Positions 35,585 to 44,662 of a stretch of DNA of 64,000 nucleotides are shown here, in pieces. Position numbers and translations under genes: made by a program. Source of the stretch: Tistlia consotensis USBA 355 (lineage in GTDB: Bacteria > Pseudomonadota > Alphaproteobacteria > Kiloniellales > DSM-21159); the NCBI RefSeq assembly GCF_900177295.1, contig NZ_FWZX01000018.1, positions 1 to 64,000 of the forward strand, read 5' to 3'. The number at the start of each line of letters is the position of its first letter. The stretch's first letter is position 1. A model generated the notes under the pieces. That model ran no database searches, was not told where the DNA came from, and saw only the letters and a program-made list of their open reading frames with translations.

Positions 35585-36817
35585 TCAGCCCTTCGCGACC
35601 TGCACCGCGCCTTCCTTCATGACCAGCCGGATCGTCTCTTCCGGCCGGGTCCAGGGCTCGACCGAATGCAGCACGTCGCCGTCGACGACCAGCAGGTCGG
35701 CGAGGAAGCCCTCGCGCACCTGTCCGATCGAGCCGCTCATCCGGAACAGGTTGGCAGCCTCGGTCGTCGCCGAGCGGATGATGTCGATCGGCTGCTGGAC
35801 CTTGGCCCTGAGGGCGAACTCGTTGAGCTGGTGGCGCTGCATGACGCCCAGCAGGTCGGTGCCGTAGACCATCTTGACGCCGGCCTTGGTGGCGAGCGCC
35901 AGCGCGTGGGCCCCGGCCTCCAGCACGTCGTAGACCTTCTTGTTGAGCTCGGGCGGCATGCCGGCCTCCACGCCCTCGCTGGCAAGCGCCTCGTAGATCG
36001 ACAGCGTCGGCACCAGCCAGCGGTCCAGGCGGACCAGGGTGGCGACCGCCGCCTCGTCGAGCAGGTTGCCGTGCTCGATCGAGTCGACGCCGGCCTCCAG
36101 GGCACGGACGATGGCGCGGCCGGTGTAGGCGTGGGCCATCACCGGGATGTTCGCGGCCTCGGCCTCGTCGCAGGCGGCGCGGATCTCGTCGACCGAGAAC
36201 TGGGTCGAGTCGATGCGGTCGGTCGGCGAGGCGACGCCGCCCGAGACCATCAGCTTGAGGTGCGTGGCGCCCTTGCGGATCTCCTCGCGGCAGGCCCGGC
36301 GCATCTCCGAGACGCCGTCGCAGACGTGGCCGAAGCCGGCGCAGCACATGCACTGGTCGAGCGAATGCTCGCCGGGCCCGCGCATGTCGGAATGCCCGCC
36401 GGTCTGGGACAGGGCGTGGCCGCAGAACAGCAGGCGCGGACCGACGATCCGGCCCTCGCGCAGCGCCCTGGCCAGGCCCCAGTCGGCGCCGCCGGCGTCG
36501 CGCACGGTGGTGAAGCCGCGCCGGGTCATGCCGTTGAGCAGCTCGCCGGCCTTGATCGCGACGTAGGACGGCGCGGTGCGCATCAGGGCGGCGAAGTCGG
36601 CGGTGATGGCGGTGACATGGACGTGGCCGTCGCAGAGCCCCGGCATCAGCACCCGGCCCTTGACGTCGATCTCCTCGACCCCGGCGCCGGCCTGCTGGTG
36701 GGCGTCGGCGGCGACCGCGGCGATCCGGCCGTCGCGCACCAGCACCGACTGGCCGTCGCGGTAAGCGCCCTCGACGACGTCGAGGACCCGGGCGTTTCGG
36801 AAGAGGATTTCGCTCAT
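35585..36817 (-). CDS. Metal-dependent amidohydrolase (prolidase/imidazolonepropionase-like)
   Basis: A 410-residue cytoplasmic enzyme of the amidohydrolase superfamily. The first metal ligands are H-V-H in G-L-C-D-G-H-V-H-V near residue 65. Further ligands are the lysine in H-L-K-L-M-V-S-G-G, histidines in M-A-H-A-Y-T and S-I-E-H-G-N, and aspartate in Y-G-T-D-L-L-G. Relatives include Xaa-Arg/Xaa-Pro dipeptidases. It lies 40 bases downstream of the livF stop on the same strand, at the end of a branched-chain-type amino acid transporter operon. It probably hydrolyses a compound taken up by that transporter, such as a dipeptide or N-acyl amino acid. Confidence 0.82.
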   Translation of the reverse strand: MSEILFRNARVLDVVEGAYRDGQSVLVRDGRIAAVAADAHQQAGAGVEEIDVKGRVLMPGLCDGHVHVTAITADFAALMRTAPSYVAIKAGELLNGMTRRGFTTVRDAGGADWGLARALREGRIVGPRLLFCGHALSQTGGHSDMRGPGEHSLDQCMCCAGFGHVCDGVSEMRRACREEIRKGATHLKLMVSGGVASPTDRIDSTQFSVDEIRAACDEAEAANIPVMAHAYTGRAIVRALEAGVDSIEHGNLLDEAAVATLVRLDRWLVPTLSIYEALASEGVEAGMPPELNKKVYDVLEAGAHALALATKAGVKMVYGTDLLGVMQRHQLNEFALRAKVQQPIDIIRSATTEAANLFRMSGSIGQVREGFLADLLVVDGDVLHSVEPWTRPEETIRLVMKEGAVQVAKG

Positions 36818-36856
36818 CTGTTCGTTTCCTGAAGGACCTGGAGGGAGGGAGGCGTC

Positions 36857-37558
36857 TCAGTGGTCGCCGAGGTAGAGCTCGGCCATCCGGCTGTCGGACA
36901 GCAGGCGCTCGGCGGTGTCGGCGATCACCACCGTGCCGCTGTCCAGTATGTAGCCGCGGTTGCTGATGGTCAGGGCCTGGCGCGCGCGCTGCTCGACCAG
37001 CAGCACCGAGACCTTCATCCTCGGCAGCTCGCGGATCGTCTCGAGCACCTGGTGGACCAGGGCCGGCGACAGCGCCGCGGTCGGCTCGTCGAGCACGAGC
37101 AGGCGCGGCTCCGGCATCAGCGCGCGGGCGAAGGCGAGCTGCTGGCGCTCGCCGCCCGACAGGGCCCCGGCCCGCGCCCGCGCCCGCTCGCGCAGCACCG
37201 GGAAGCTCTCCAGCAGGGTCGCGATGCGGCCGCGCCGGTCGGCGACGCCCTCGACGACCTCCAGGTTCTCCATGACGGTCAGCGAGGCGAAGACGTTGGC
37301 GACCTGGGGCACGTAGGAGATGCCCATCGCCAGGCGCTTCTCGGCGGGCAGGGACAGCAGGGAGGTGCCCTCGAACTCCAGGCGGCCGGAGACCCGCGGC
37401 ACCAGCCCCATCAGCGCCTTGACCAGGGTCGACTTGCCGGCGCCGTTGGTGCCGGCGATGGTGACGATCTCCAGCGGCTCGACCCGCAGGTCGACGCCCG
37501 ACAGGATGTCGACGTCGCCGTAGCCGGCGGACAGGCCCGCGACGGTGAGGACGCTCAC
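36857..37558 (-). CDS. livF: Branched-chain amino acid ABC transporter ATPase (LivF)
   Basis: A 233-residue ABC ATPase with Walker A A-G-T-N-G-A-G-K-S-T, signature A-L-S-G-G-E-R-Q-Q and Walker B L-L-V-L-D-E-P-T. It is shorter than LivG and follows it, as usual. The GTG at 37558 (S-V-L-T-V-A-G) is taken as start and overlaps the livG stop by GTGA. A longer open frame upstream is out of homology. Substrate specificity lies with the binding protein, so 'branched-chain' refers to the family. Confidence 0.92.
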   Translation of the reverse strand: MSVLTVAGLSAGYGDVDILSGVDLRVEPLEIVTIAGTNGAGKSTLVKALMGLVPRVSGRLEFEGTSLLSLPAEKRLAMGISYVPQVANVFASLTVMENLEVVEGVADRRGRIATLLESFPVLRERARARAGALSGGERQQLAFARALMPEPRLLVLDEPTAALSPALVHQVLETIRELPRMKVSVLLVEQRARQALTISNRGYILDSGTVVIADTAERLLSDSRMAELYLGDH

Positions 37559-38322
37559 GCGCTGCCTCCCATGTAGGCCTCGCGCACGGCGGCGTCGGCC
37601 AGGACCTCGGCCGGCGCCCCCTCCGCCAGCAGGCGTCCGCGGTCGAGCACGAAGAGGCGGTCGACCAGGCGCGACAGGGCCGCCAGGTTGTGCTCGACGA
37701 TCAGGAAGCCGATGCCCTTGGCCGAAAGCTCGCGGATCCGCTCGGAGATCTCGCCGACCAGCACCGGGTTGACGCCGGCGAAGGGCTCGTCGAGCAGGAT
37801 CATGGCGGGCCGGACCATCAGCGCGCGGCCCAGCTCGAGCAGCTTGCGCTGGCCGCCCGACAGGCTGGAGGCCGGCGCGTCGGCCACGCGCTCGAGGTTG
37901 AGAAAGGCCAGCCACTCCTCGGCCGCAGCGGCGATCGCCGCCTCCTCGGCGCGGATCCACCCGGGCCGGAAGAAGACGTTGCGCAGCTTCTCGCCGGCCT
38001 GCCCCGGGGCCGCCGCCATCAGGTTCTCGCGGACCGTCAGCGAGCCGAACTCCCGCGGCACCTGGAAGGTCCGCGCCATGCCGAGGCGGACGCGCTGCAC
38101 GGTCGGGAGGGCGGTGACGTCCTGGCCCTTGAAGAGCACGCTGCCGCCGTCGCCGGCCTGGAAGCCGGTGACGATGGCGAAGAGCGTGCTCTTGCCCGCC
38201 CCGTTCGGCCCGATCATGCCCGACAGGCCGCCGGCCGGCGCGGCGAAGCTGACGTCCTCCAGCACCGACACTCCGCCGAAGTGCTTGCGGATGCCCTGGA
38301 CGCAGAGGCTCGCCTCAGCCAC
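37555..38322 (-). CDS. livG: Branched-chain amino acid ABC transporter ATPase (LivG)
   Basis: A 255-residue ABC ATPase with Walker A I-G-P-N-G-A-G-K-S-T near residue 40. It has the longer Q-loop-to-signature region typical of LivG, with A-R-T-F-Q-V-P-R-E-F-G, signature S-L-S-G-G-Q-R-K-L and Walker B M-I-L-L-D-E-P-F-A-G-V-N-P. It pairs with LivF on the inner face of the membrane. It overlaps livM by eight bases and livF by four, so the whole operon is translationally coupled. Confidence 0.93.
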   Translation of the reverse strand: MAEASLCVQGIRKHFGGVSVLEDVSFAAPAGGLSGMIGPNGAGKSTLFAIVTGFQAGDGGSVLFKGQDVTALPTVQRVRLGMARTFQVPREFGSLTVRENLMAAAPGQAGEKLRNVFFRPGWIRAEEAAIAAAAEEWLAFLNLERVADAPASSLSGGQRKLLELGRALMVRPAMILLDEPFAGVNPVLVGEISERIRELSAKGIGFLIVEHNLAALSRLVDRLFVLDRGRLLAEGAPAEVLADAAVREAYMGGSA

Positions 38323-39205
38323 AGCCGGCCTTCCCCCCGAGCAGCCCCTGGGGCCGGAAGCGCATCAGCAGCATCATCGACAGGCCGATGACGCCGAGCC
38401 GGACCGAGGACATCTCGACTGCCGAGACGCCCGGCAGCAGGTCGTGCAGGAAGCGCGAGCCCTCGATGAAGCCGAGCAGGATGGCCGAGCCGACCAGCGC
38501 GCCGCCGACGCTCCCGGCCCCGCCGAGGATCATCGCGACCCAGATGTAGAAGGTCAGCAGGGCGCCGAACTGGTCGGGCGCGAGGTAGGTGATGTAGTGG
38601 GCGTAGAGCCCGCCCGACAGGCCGACGAAGAGGCAGCTGACGACGAAGACCGCGACCTTGAAGCGGCCCGGGCTCTTGCCGAGCGCGCGCACCGCGTCCT
38701 CGTCGTCGCGGATCGCCTGGATCATGCGGCCGAAGGGGCTGTGGACCAGGCGCCGGCTGACCAGCACGGCGCCGACGACGCAGGCCAGCGCCAGGGCGAA
38801 GGCGACCAGGGTCGGGTCGCCGGGGATGCCGAGGCCGACCGACAGCGAGGCGATGCCCGGCAGGCCGCGGACGCCGCCGGTCAGCCACTCCTCCTGGGAG
38901 ATCACCAGGCGGATGGTCTCGGCGTAGCCCAGCATGACGATGGCGAAGTACTCGATGCGCAGGCGCAGCGACAGCAGCGCGACCGGCCAGGCCGCCAGGC
39001 CGGCGGCGAGCGCCGCGCAGGGCAGCGTCAGCTCCAGCGGCAGGCCCGCCTGGCTGAGCAGCGCGCTGGTGTAGGCGCCGATCGCGAAGAAGCCGACCAC
39101 GCCGAAGTTGATCAGCCCGGTGAAGCCGAACTGCAGGTTCAGCGCCAGGGTCATCAGCGAATAGATCAGCGCGACGACGGCGACGGCGAGCAGGTAGGAC
39201 AGCAC
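38315..39205 (-). CDS. livM: Branched-chain amino acid ABC transporter permease (LivM)
   Basis: A 296-residue inner-membrane permease with about nine helices. Family features are N-L-Q-F-G-F-T-G-L-I-N-F-G near the N-terminus and the cytoplasmic coupling stretch P-F-G-R-M-I-Q-A-I-R-D-D-E-D-A-V-R-A-L-G. The start codon is GTG at 39205. It is co-transcribed with livH 13 bases upstream and overlaps livG by eight bases. Confidence 0.92.
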   Translation of the reverse strand: MLSYLLAVAVVALIYSLMTLALNLQFGFTGLINFGVVGFFAIGAYTSALLSQAGLPLELTLPCAALAAGLAAWPVALLSLRLRIEYFAIVMLGYAETIRLVISQEEWLTGGVRGLPGIASLSVGLGIPGDPTLVAFALALACVVGAVLVSRRLVHSPFGRMIQAIRDDEDAVRALGKSPGRFKVAVFVVSCLFVGLSGGLYAHYITYLAPDQFGALLTFYIWVAMILGGAGSVGGALVGSAILLGFIEGSRFLHDLLPGVSAVEMSSVRLGVIGLSMMLLMRFRPQGLLGGKAGCG

Positions 39206-39218
39206 GGCGCCGGCTCCC

Positions 39219-40091
39219 TCAGCGCACCAGACTGTTCTTGGCGAACAGTCCCTGGGGCCGGATCAGCAGGGTCACGAGCAGCACCAGGAAGCCGACGCCG
39301 AGCTTGTAGGTGAAGCCGACGAAGGGCGTCGAGAGCTCCTGGGCGAGGCCGATCAGCACGCCGCCCAGGACCGCGCCGACCGGGTTGCCGATGGTGCCCA
39401 GGATCGTCGCCGCGAAGGCCGGCATCAGCAGGTCCCAGCCCATCTCCGGCGAGACCACCGTCTTGACCCCGAGCAGCGTGCCCGACAGCCCGGCCAGCAG
39501 GCCGGCGATCAGCCACATGGCGACCAGCACGCGGTTGGCGCGGATGCCGCTGACCCGGGCCAGCTCGGCGTTGTCGGCGACGGCGCGCATGCGCTTGCCG
39601 ATCGGCGTGAGATGCAGGATCGAGAAGACGGCGGCCAGGGCCAGGACGGCGGCCACGACGATCTCGATGTCGGTCGGCTGCACGCGCAGGGGCCCGACCG
39701 GCATCGCCCGCACGATCGGCAGGGGATAGACCCGCTGGTCGTGGCCCAGGAAGAAGGTCAGGGCCGCGCGCACGAAGAAGGCCATGCCGATCGAGGCGAT
39801 CAGCGAGGAGACCGCCGACTTGCCGGCCAGCGGCCGGAACAGCAGGAAGTAGAAGGCGACGGAGAGCAGGGCGCCGGCGGCCATCCCGCAGAGGATGATC
39901 CAGAGCGTGCCGCCGCCGGCCAGCGGCCCGAGCAGCCCGGCGAAGGCGCCGACCGTCGCGACGTCGCCGGCCGCGGCGTTGGGGAAGCGGGCGATGCCGA
40001 ACACCAGGGTGATCGACAGCGCCAGCAGCGAGACCACCAGGCCGGTGATCAGGCCGTTGAAGGCCAGATTGGCGAAGAGGGAAAAGCCCAC
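39219..40091 (-). CDS. livH: Branched-chain amino acid ABC transporter permease (LivH)
   Basis: A 290-residue inner-membrane permease with eight or more helices. It carries the family's coupling segment T-P-I-G-K-R-M-R-A-V-A-D-N-A-E-L-A-R-V-S-G-I and the closing L-L-I-R-P-Q-G-L-F. The GTG at 40091 (V-G-F-S-L-F-A-N) is chosen because AGGAG lies seven bases before it; a longer open frame through the upstream hairpin has no homology. It is separated from livJ by 74 bases holding a strong hairpin. Confidence 0.9.
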   Translation of the reverse strand: MGFSLFANLAFNGLITGLVVSLLALSITLVFGIARFPNAAAGDVATVGAFAGLLGPLAGGGTLWIILCGMAAGALLSVAFYFLLFRPLAGKSAVSSLIASIGMAFFVRAALTFFLGHDQRVYPLPIVRAMPVGPLRVQPTDIEIVVAAVLALAAVFSILHLTPIGKRMRAVADNAELARVSGIRANRVLVAMWLIAGLLAGLSGTLLGVKTVVSPEMGWDLLMPAFAATILGTIGNPVGAVLGGVLIGLAQELSTPFVGFTYKLGVGFLVLLVTLLIRPQGLFAKNSLVR

Positions 40092-40115
40092 CCGGACGCT
40101 CCTGACGGTCGGCGG

Positions 40116-40154
40116 GCCCCCGGATCCCTTCCGCGACGGAACGGATCCGGGGGC
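40116..40154 (-). terminator. Strong hairpin between livJ and livH
   Basis: GCCCCCGGATCC and GGATCCGGGGGC (12 bases), then after one C-C mismatch TTCCG and CGGAA, close on a CGA loop. There is no U-tract, so partial termination or 3'-end protection of the livJ message is likely, letting the binding protein be made in excess over the membrane parts. Confidence 0.65.
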
Positions 40155-40165
40155 GACCGCGGGCC

Positions 40166-41401
40166 TTACTTGCCGATCGTGACCACGCTCTTGCGGACGA
40201 TCTCGCCCTTCTCGACGACCGACAGGCTGAAGTCCGGCGTGACGTCGCCGTACTGGTCGAAGGCGAGCTGGCTGGAGGCGCCCTGGTAGTTGATCGCCTT
40301 GCCGGCCTCGAGCGCCTTCTTGCCCTCGGCGAAGGTGAAGACCTTGTCGCCGGAGGCGCTGTCGACGCCGCGGATGCGGCCGTTGATCGCCTCGGGCGTC
40401 AGCTTCGAGCAGTCCGCCTGCATGGCCAGGCCCCAGAGCACCATCATGTCGTAGGTCATGGCGGCGTAGACGTTGCTGCCGGCCGGCTGGCCGGTCGCCT
40501 TCTTGTAGGCCTCGGCGAAGTGCGCGTAGGAGGGTGCGTTCTCGTTGCTGATGCTGTCGACGGCGATCACGCCCTGGGTGACGTCCGGGCCCAGCGCCTC
40601 GACCAGCTTCTCGTTGGCGGCCCAGCCCGGGATGATCCACTTGAGGTCCGGGTTCTGGCCGCTCTGGTACCACTCGCGCAGGATGATCGTGGTGTCGGGC
40701 AGGTAGGAGCCCATGACCACGACGTCCGGGTTGGCCGCGAGGATCTGCTGCAGCTCGGAGCGGTAGCTCGCCTGCTTCGGCTCGTAGACGACCGAGGCGA
40801 CGACCTTGCCGCCGTCTTCCTTCCAGGCCTTGGCGAAGCCCTCGGTGTTGCCCAGGCCGGAGGCGTTGTTGTAGGCCATGGTCGCCGGCCGCTTGAAGCC
40901 GCGCTCCTTGGCGATCTTGGCGAAGGCCTGGCCGAAGCGCCCGTTGGTCGCCTGGAAGCGCCAGACCAGGTCGGCCTTGTCCTCGGTCGAGATCGCCGGC
41001 GCGCCGGAGGTGTTCATCTCGGGCAGGCCGGCAGCGGTGGTGATCGGCATGACCGCCAGGGTGACGCCCGAGGACCAGGTGCCCATGACGACCTGGACCT
41101 TGTTGACGTCGATCAGCTTCTTGACGGCCAGCACCGCGGCGTCCGGGGAGGTCTGGGTGTCCTCGGACACGACCTGGATCTGCCGCCCGCAGGCGCCGCC
41201 GTCGGCGTTGATCTCGTCGGCGGCCATGGCGATCGCCTTCTGCATGCCCGAGCCGTAGGGGCTGCCGGCACCCGAGACGGGGTTGAGCGCGCCGACCAGG
41301 AACGGCTCCGCCGCGAATGCCTGCCCGGAGGCAATCCCGAGCGCCGCCACGCCGGCCGCGGCCAGCAACACCTGTCGCATCGAAAGAACCGGTCGTTCCA
41401 T
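40166..41401 (-). CDS. livJ: ABC transporter substrate-binding protein (LivJ-type)
   Basis: A 411-residue periplasmic protein with signal peptide (L-L-A-A-A-G-V-A-A-L-G-I-A-S-G-Q-A-F-A, cleaved after about residue 31). The fold is Peripla_BP_6: G-A-L-N-P-V-S-G-A-G-S-P-Y-G, then A-D-E-I-N-A-D-G-G and V-V-M-G-T-W-S-S-G. It delivers the ligand to LivHMFG. Ligand identity is unknown; amides, hydrophobic amino acids and urea are known for this class. AGAGGAGAG lies six bases upstream of the ATG at 41401. It is first in the operon. Confidence 0.92.
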   Translation of the reverse strand: MERPVLSMRQVLLAAAGVAALGIASGQAFAAEPFLVGALNPVSGAGSPYGSGMQKAIAMAADEINADGGACGRQIQVVSEDTQTSPDAAVLAVKKLIDVNKVQVVMGTWSSGVTLAVMPITTAAGLPEMNTSGAPAISTEDKADLVWRFQATNGRFGQAFAKIAKERGFKRPATMAYNNASGLGNTEGFAKAWKEDGGKVVASVVYEPKQASYRSELQQILAANPDVVVMGSYLPDTTIILREWYQSGQNPDLKWIIPGWAANEKLVEALGPDVTQGVIAVDSISNENAPSYAHFAEAYKKATGQPAGSNVYAAMTYDMMVLWGLAMQADCSKLTPEAINGRIRGVDSASGDKVFTFAEGKKALEAGKAINYQGASSQLAFDQYGDVTPDFSLSVVEKGEIVRKSVVTIGK

Positions 41402-41435
41402 GTCTGCTCTCCTCTGTTCGCTTGTGGGGCCGGGG

Positions 41436-42098
41436 CTACGACCGTCCGGTTGTCTCCAGACGCACCCGGCCGTCCAGGATGGCCCTCAGCATGATCTTCC
41501 AGACGCCGCGCAGGTCGTCGTAGTAGGCCGGATCGTCGGGCCTCAGCACGGTCTGCACGCCCATGCCGCGCAGCAGGCAGAGCGTCAGGTTCAGCACGGT
41601 CGCAACCCGGCTGCGCGGCAGCGCCGCGGCGCTGAACAGCGCGCCCCAGATCTCGTCGAGGGCGAGGTGGAACCGCCGCACCACCGGGATCAGGGCGGCA
41701 CGGATCTCATCGTCCGTGCGCGCCGCCGTGACGTGCTCGAGCGTCAGGTAGAAGAGCCGGCCGGAGAAGTGCTCGAACCAGAGGTAGTCGACGAACTCCT
41801 CGGGGGTGATCTCCTGGGCGCGCACCCGGTCGGCCTGGGAGCGGATCTCCGCCGTCGCCGAGACCAGCAGCTCGTCGATGGCGGCGACGATCAGGGACTG
41901 CTTGTCGCGGAAGTGGTGCAGCATCGCGCCGCGCGAGACGCCGGCGGCATCGCAGATCCGCTGGGTCGCGAGCTTCAGGTAGCCCTCTTCCAGGAGCACG
42001 TCGAGGGTCGCGGCGATCAGCTTGCCGCGCGTCTCCAGCGTCCGCTCCTCCTGCGAGCGGCGCGGCCGCTTCGCTGCCGTCGTCACACCGTCCAACAC
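41436..42098 (-). CDS. TetR-family regulator of the liv-type operon
   Basis: A 220-residue TetR protein with N-terminal helix-turn-helix: L-D-V-L-L-E-E-G-Y-L-K-L-A-T-Q-R-I-C-D-A-A-G-V-S, then R-G-A-M-L-H-H-F-R-D-K. GTG at 42098 is chosen (GTG at 42086 also possible). A longer frame would open with TTG at 42158 inside the operator palindrome and is rejected. It lies 34 bases upstream of livJ on the same strand. It probably represses itself and the transporter in response to the transported compound; control of livJ by this protein is inferred. Confidence 0.85.
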   Translation of the reverse strand: MLDGVTTAAKRPRRSQEERTLETRGKLIAATLDVLLEEGYLKLATQRICDAAGVSRGAMLHHFRDKQSLIVAAIDELLVSATAEIRSQADRVRAQEITPEEFVDYLWFEHFSGRLFYLTLEHVTAARTDDEIRAALIPVVRRFHLALDEIWGALFSAAALPRSRVATVLNLTLCLLRGMGVQTVLRPDDPAYYDDLRGVWKIMLRAILDGRVRLETTGRS

Positions 42099-42148
42099 GC
42101 CCCGCCCCGACCGTTCATTCGCAAGGGAAGCTTCCGCTTGCCATAAAC

Positions 42149-42166
42149 AAACAGTCAAGACTGTTT
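42149..42166. promoter_or_regulatory. Perfect palindromic operator upstream of the TetR gene
   Basis: AAACAGTC-AA-GACTGTTT has 8-base arms with a 2-base spacer, a geometry typical of TetR-family operators. It lies about 50 bases upstream of the GTG start, in the AT-rich part of the 134-base region between this gene and the DOPA-dioxygenase-like gene. Autorepression is the likely use. Confidence 0.7.
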
Positions 42167-42232
42167 TTAAATGCGCCGCGATACGCGCGAGGGTTGGAGC
42201 GGGCCGGCTGCGCGACGACCGGGAGGCCGCCG

Positions 42233-42601
42233 TCAGTCGGCGGCCGCCTCCCTCTTGAAGGCCGAGAGATCGAGGCTCAGGCTGCGGCCGAGCCAGATCG
42301 CGCCGGCGCTGTGGTCGAGCAGGTCGGAGAGGCCGGAGCTGGGATGGACGAGCACGTCCAGGCCGTCGCGGCTGGCCATCAGCCAGGGCACGATCTCGCC
42401 GAACAGCGCGGCCGGGAAGACGACCTGGTACATCGCCTGGGGATGCGGCCCGACCGGCTGGTCGCGCCAGCGGCCCATCCGCACCGCCTCGCCGAAGCGC
42501 CCGACGATCGCCTCGCGCAGCGCCGCCGCGCGGGGCCGGCTGGCCTCGTCGTAGTAGACGTGGGCGTGGAACTCACCGATGGCTTCCGGATCGAGCTTCA
42601 T
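42233..42601 (-). CDS. DOPA 4,5-dioxygenase-like protein
   Basis: A 122-residue cytoplasmic protein of the small DOPA-dioxygenase family. It has F-H-A-H-V-Y-Y-D near the N-terminus, G-P-H-P-Q-A-M-Y-Q-V-V-F in the middle and L-V-H-P-S-S-G ... D-H-S-A-G-A-I-W-L-G at the end. The three histidine-containing motifs are those that bind the catalytic metal in plant and fungal homologues cleaving L-DOPA or catechol-like rings. The bacterial substrate is unknown. It is on the same strand as the TetR gene but separated from it by the operator region. Confidence 0.85.
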   Translation of the reverse strand: MKLDPEAIGEFHAHVYYDEASRPRAAALREAIVGRFGEAVRMGRWRDQPVGPHPQAMYQVVFPAALFGEIVPWLMASRDGLDVLVHPSSGLSDLLDHSAGAIWLGRSLSLDLSAFKREAAAD

Positions 42602-42987
42602 GGCCCATCATGGCGCGAGGGGAGCCGGCCGGAAAGTGCGCCGCAAGCAAAGCGGACCCGCAGCCTCGGGAAACGCCCTGCCCCGCTGTCCGCCACGGAG
42701 CGGCCGGGCGACCTGCCCCCACCGCGCGATGCGTACGGGACTCCCCTCTGGGCCCTCGAACGTCCGCAGACCCTCGTGTGATGATTCGCACGGACCTCGA
42801 CCACCCGGATCTCGCGATCGGGATACCGTGGCACCGCTGCCTCGGCGACGAAGCCGACTCGAGAGCGCTTCGCGAGCCGTCCTGCCGCAAGCGGCTAGAC
42901 TCTCGGCACCTTATACGTTTCACTAGATAAAGAACATTGGGGGACCCGTTTAACGGGCATGACCCTCGCACCGGGGAGGCTTGCCTC
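42602..42987. other. Intergenic region before the cyclase-TIR gene
   Basis: A 386-base gap between divergent genes. Most is GC-rich without a protein-like frame. An AT-richer stretch at 42908-42940 (TTATACG, TAGATAAAG) is the likely promoter area of the cyclase-TIR operon. No integrase fragment or copy of the tRNA-Val 3' end was seen. Confidence 0.4.
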
Positions 42988-44661
42988 ATGGCTTCGGGTA
43001 CGAGTTCCCCGGCCCCTCACAGCTTGATCGACTGGGCCGGGAGTAGGCGCGTCACATTGGCCATCGTCTTCACCGACGTCGTCGATTCCACCGCTTTGGG
43101 ATTTCGGCTCGGCGACGAACGAATGGACGACGTCCGCCGCGCGCATTTCGGCCGCAGCGAGAGTCTCATCGCCGACTTCGGCGGGCGTCAGGTCAAGACG
43201 ATCGGCGACAGCGTGATGGCCGTGTTCCGCTCGGCTGGCGACGCCTTCGATTTCGCCTGCACGCTGCATCGCAATCCGGGCGCCGCCGAGCTGCGCGCCA
43301 AGGGAATCCGGGCCGGAATACACAGCGGCGAGGTCGACGTCGTCGAGAGCGACGTCTTCGGCACCGAGGTGAATTTCGCCGCCCGTGTCACTCACGCCGC
43401 GGAGGGAGCCGAGATCTGGCTGAGCGGGAGGGCGCGCGAGGCGATCGACCGTGCCGGCGCGCGTCACCGGCAGGGACTGAATTGGCGACACCACGAAAGG
43501 ATCGATCTCAAGGGACTCGGAAAGTATTCACTCTGGTCGTTCGTCCCCGACGCGACGGCGGCCCCCGCCGCTCTCGTTCCGTCCCGGCGGAGCGAGCAAG
43601 CGGCCGTCGTCGCACCGTCACCGGACCTCCGGTCGGAGCCGGAGCGGCGTAAGGTCGCCAGTCCCGACGTCACGCCCAACGGCCGCACGGTCTTCGTGGC
43701 GCGGCCGGCCAGCGACATGGGCCAGGGCTATGTCCGGATCGTCGAGGAGCTGAAGGGGCGCGGATACGCCGTGGTTCCGGACGGCGACATCCCCAACGAC
43801 GAGAGCGCCGTGGCTTTCATCGACGCGGCTCTCGCCAAGGCGGAGCTGTCGGTCCATCTGCTCGGCGACCGGCCGGGAATCACGCCGGACGCGCCGGACA
43901 TGATGGCGATCGGCCAGCTGCAGCTCGTTCGGGCCGCGCTCCGATCGGAGCAGGCGCAGGAAGACGGCACCGGCACCCCTCAGTTCCGGCGGATCATCTG
44001 GGCACCCAGGTTTCTGGAGGGCGCCGCCACGCCGCAGGCTGCCGCTCCCGTCGAGCGGAATCCGATTGCCGTCCTGCAGCGTTTCGCCGAACAGCTGCCC
44101 ACCGATCGGGTCCTGGGCGAAAACCTGATCCAGTTCATAAACTATCTGCATCAGCACCTGGACAAGACCAGGCCCCGTACCTTGGCGCCGCAGTGCGATA
44201 TCGGTTCGGGCGAGAAGATATTCATCGATCACGCGGCGGAAGACTACGAATACGCGACCGAACTTGCCTATGTCCTGCAGCAACTCTCGTTCGAGCCGAC
44301 GTTCGCAGCGCCGCTTGACGAGAACGAGGACCGGCGAAAGGTCGAGGCGTTCAACCGCAACGAGGTGCTGAGCTGCTCGGCGGTCGCCTATTGCTGGGGC
44401 AATGCCAGCGAGCTATGGCTGCGGACACGGCACAGCAAGATCGACAGCTGGCGCAGCCGAGCCAAGCGTGATCGGATCGAGCTGACGCTGATCGAGGCAC
44501 CGCCGACCCACCGCGCCAAGAAGCGGTTCCTCATCGTAAAGCTGGCCGGCATCGACCGCGTCGTCGACATGACGAACGTCGACAGGCCCTCGCCTGCCGA
44601 CCTCGCCGAATGGCTCCGGCCTCAGACAGAAGGTATGGGTGGCCAGGCCGGGGGAGGCTGA
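42988..44661 (+). CDS. Class III nucleotide cyclase fused to two TIR-like domains
   Basis: A 557-residue protein. Residues about 20-180 are a class III adenylate/guanylate cyclase domain with apparently complete catalysis. Metal aspartates are D30 (F-T-D-V-V-D-S-T) and D74 (I-G-D-S-V-M-A-V-F), purine-side K70, and transition-state N129 and R133 in V-N-F-A-A-R. After a linker, residues about 231-350 form a TIR-like domain (T-V-F-V-A-R-P-A-S-D ending V-H-L-L-G-D-R-P-G). Residues about 408-530 form a second one (I-F-I-D-H-A-A-E-D-Y-E-Y-A ... V-A-Y-C-W-G). No membrane segment is present. GGGGAGG is eight bases before the ATG at 42988. It ends one base before the nSTAND1 gene, implying a functional pair. 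A cyclic-nucleotide alarm or NAD-degrading effector is inferred. Confidence 0.78.
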   Translation: MASGTSSPAPHSLIDWAGSRRVTLAIVFTDVVDSTALGFRLGDERMDDVRRAHFGRSESLIADFGGRQVKTIGDSVMAVFRSAGDAFDFACTLHRNPGAAELRAKGIRAGIHSGEVDVVESDVFGTEVNFAARVTHAAEGAEIWLSGRAREAIDRAGARHRQGLNWRHHERIDLKGLGKYSLWSFVPDATAAPAALVPSRRSEQAAVVAPSPDLRSEPERRKVASPDVTPNGRTVFVARPASDMGQGYVRIVEELKGRGYAVVPDGDIPNDESAVAFIDAALAKAELSVHLLGDRPGITPDAPDMMAIGQLQLVRAALRSEQAQEDGTGTPQFRRIIWAPRFLEGAATPQAAAPVERNPIAVLQRFAEQLPTDRVLGENLIQFINYLHQHLDKTRPRTLAPQCDIGSGEKIFIDHAAEDYEYATELAYVLQQLSFEPTFAAPLDENEDRRKVEAFNRNEVLSCSAVAYCWGNASELWLRTRHSKIDSWRSRAKRDRIELTLIEAPPTHRAKKRFLIVKLAGIDRVVDMTNVDRPSPADLAEWLRPQTEGMGGQAGGG

Positions 44662-44662
44662 C

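Noticed and set aside
42099..42158. Longer TetR protein starting at TTG 42158
   Set aside because: The start would lie within the perfect operator palindrome and the extra residues do not resemble TetR N-termini.
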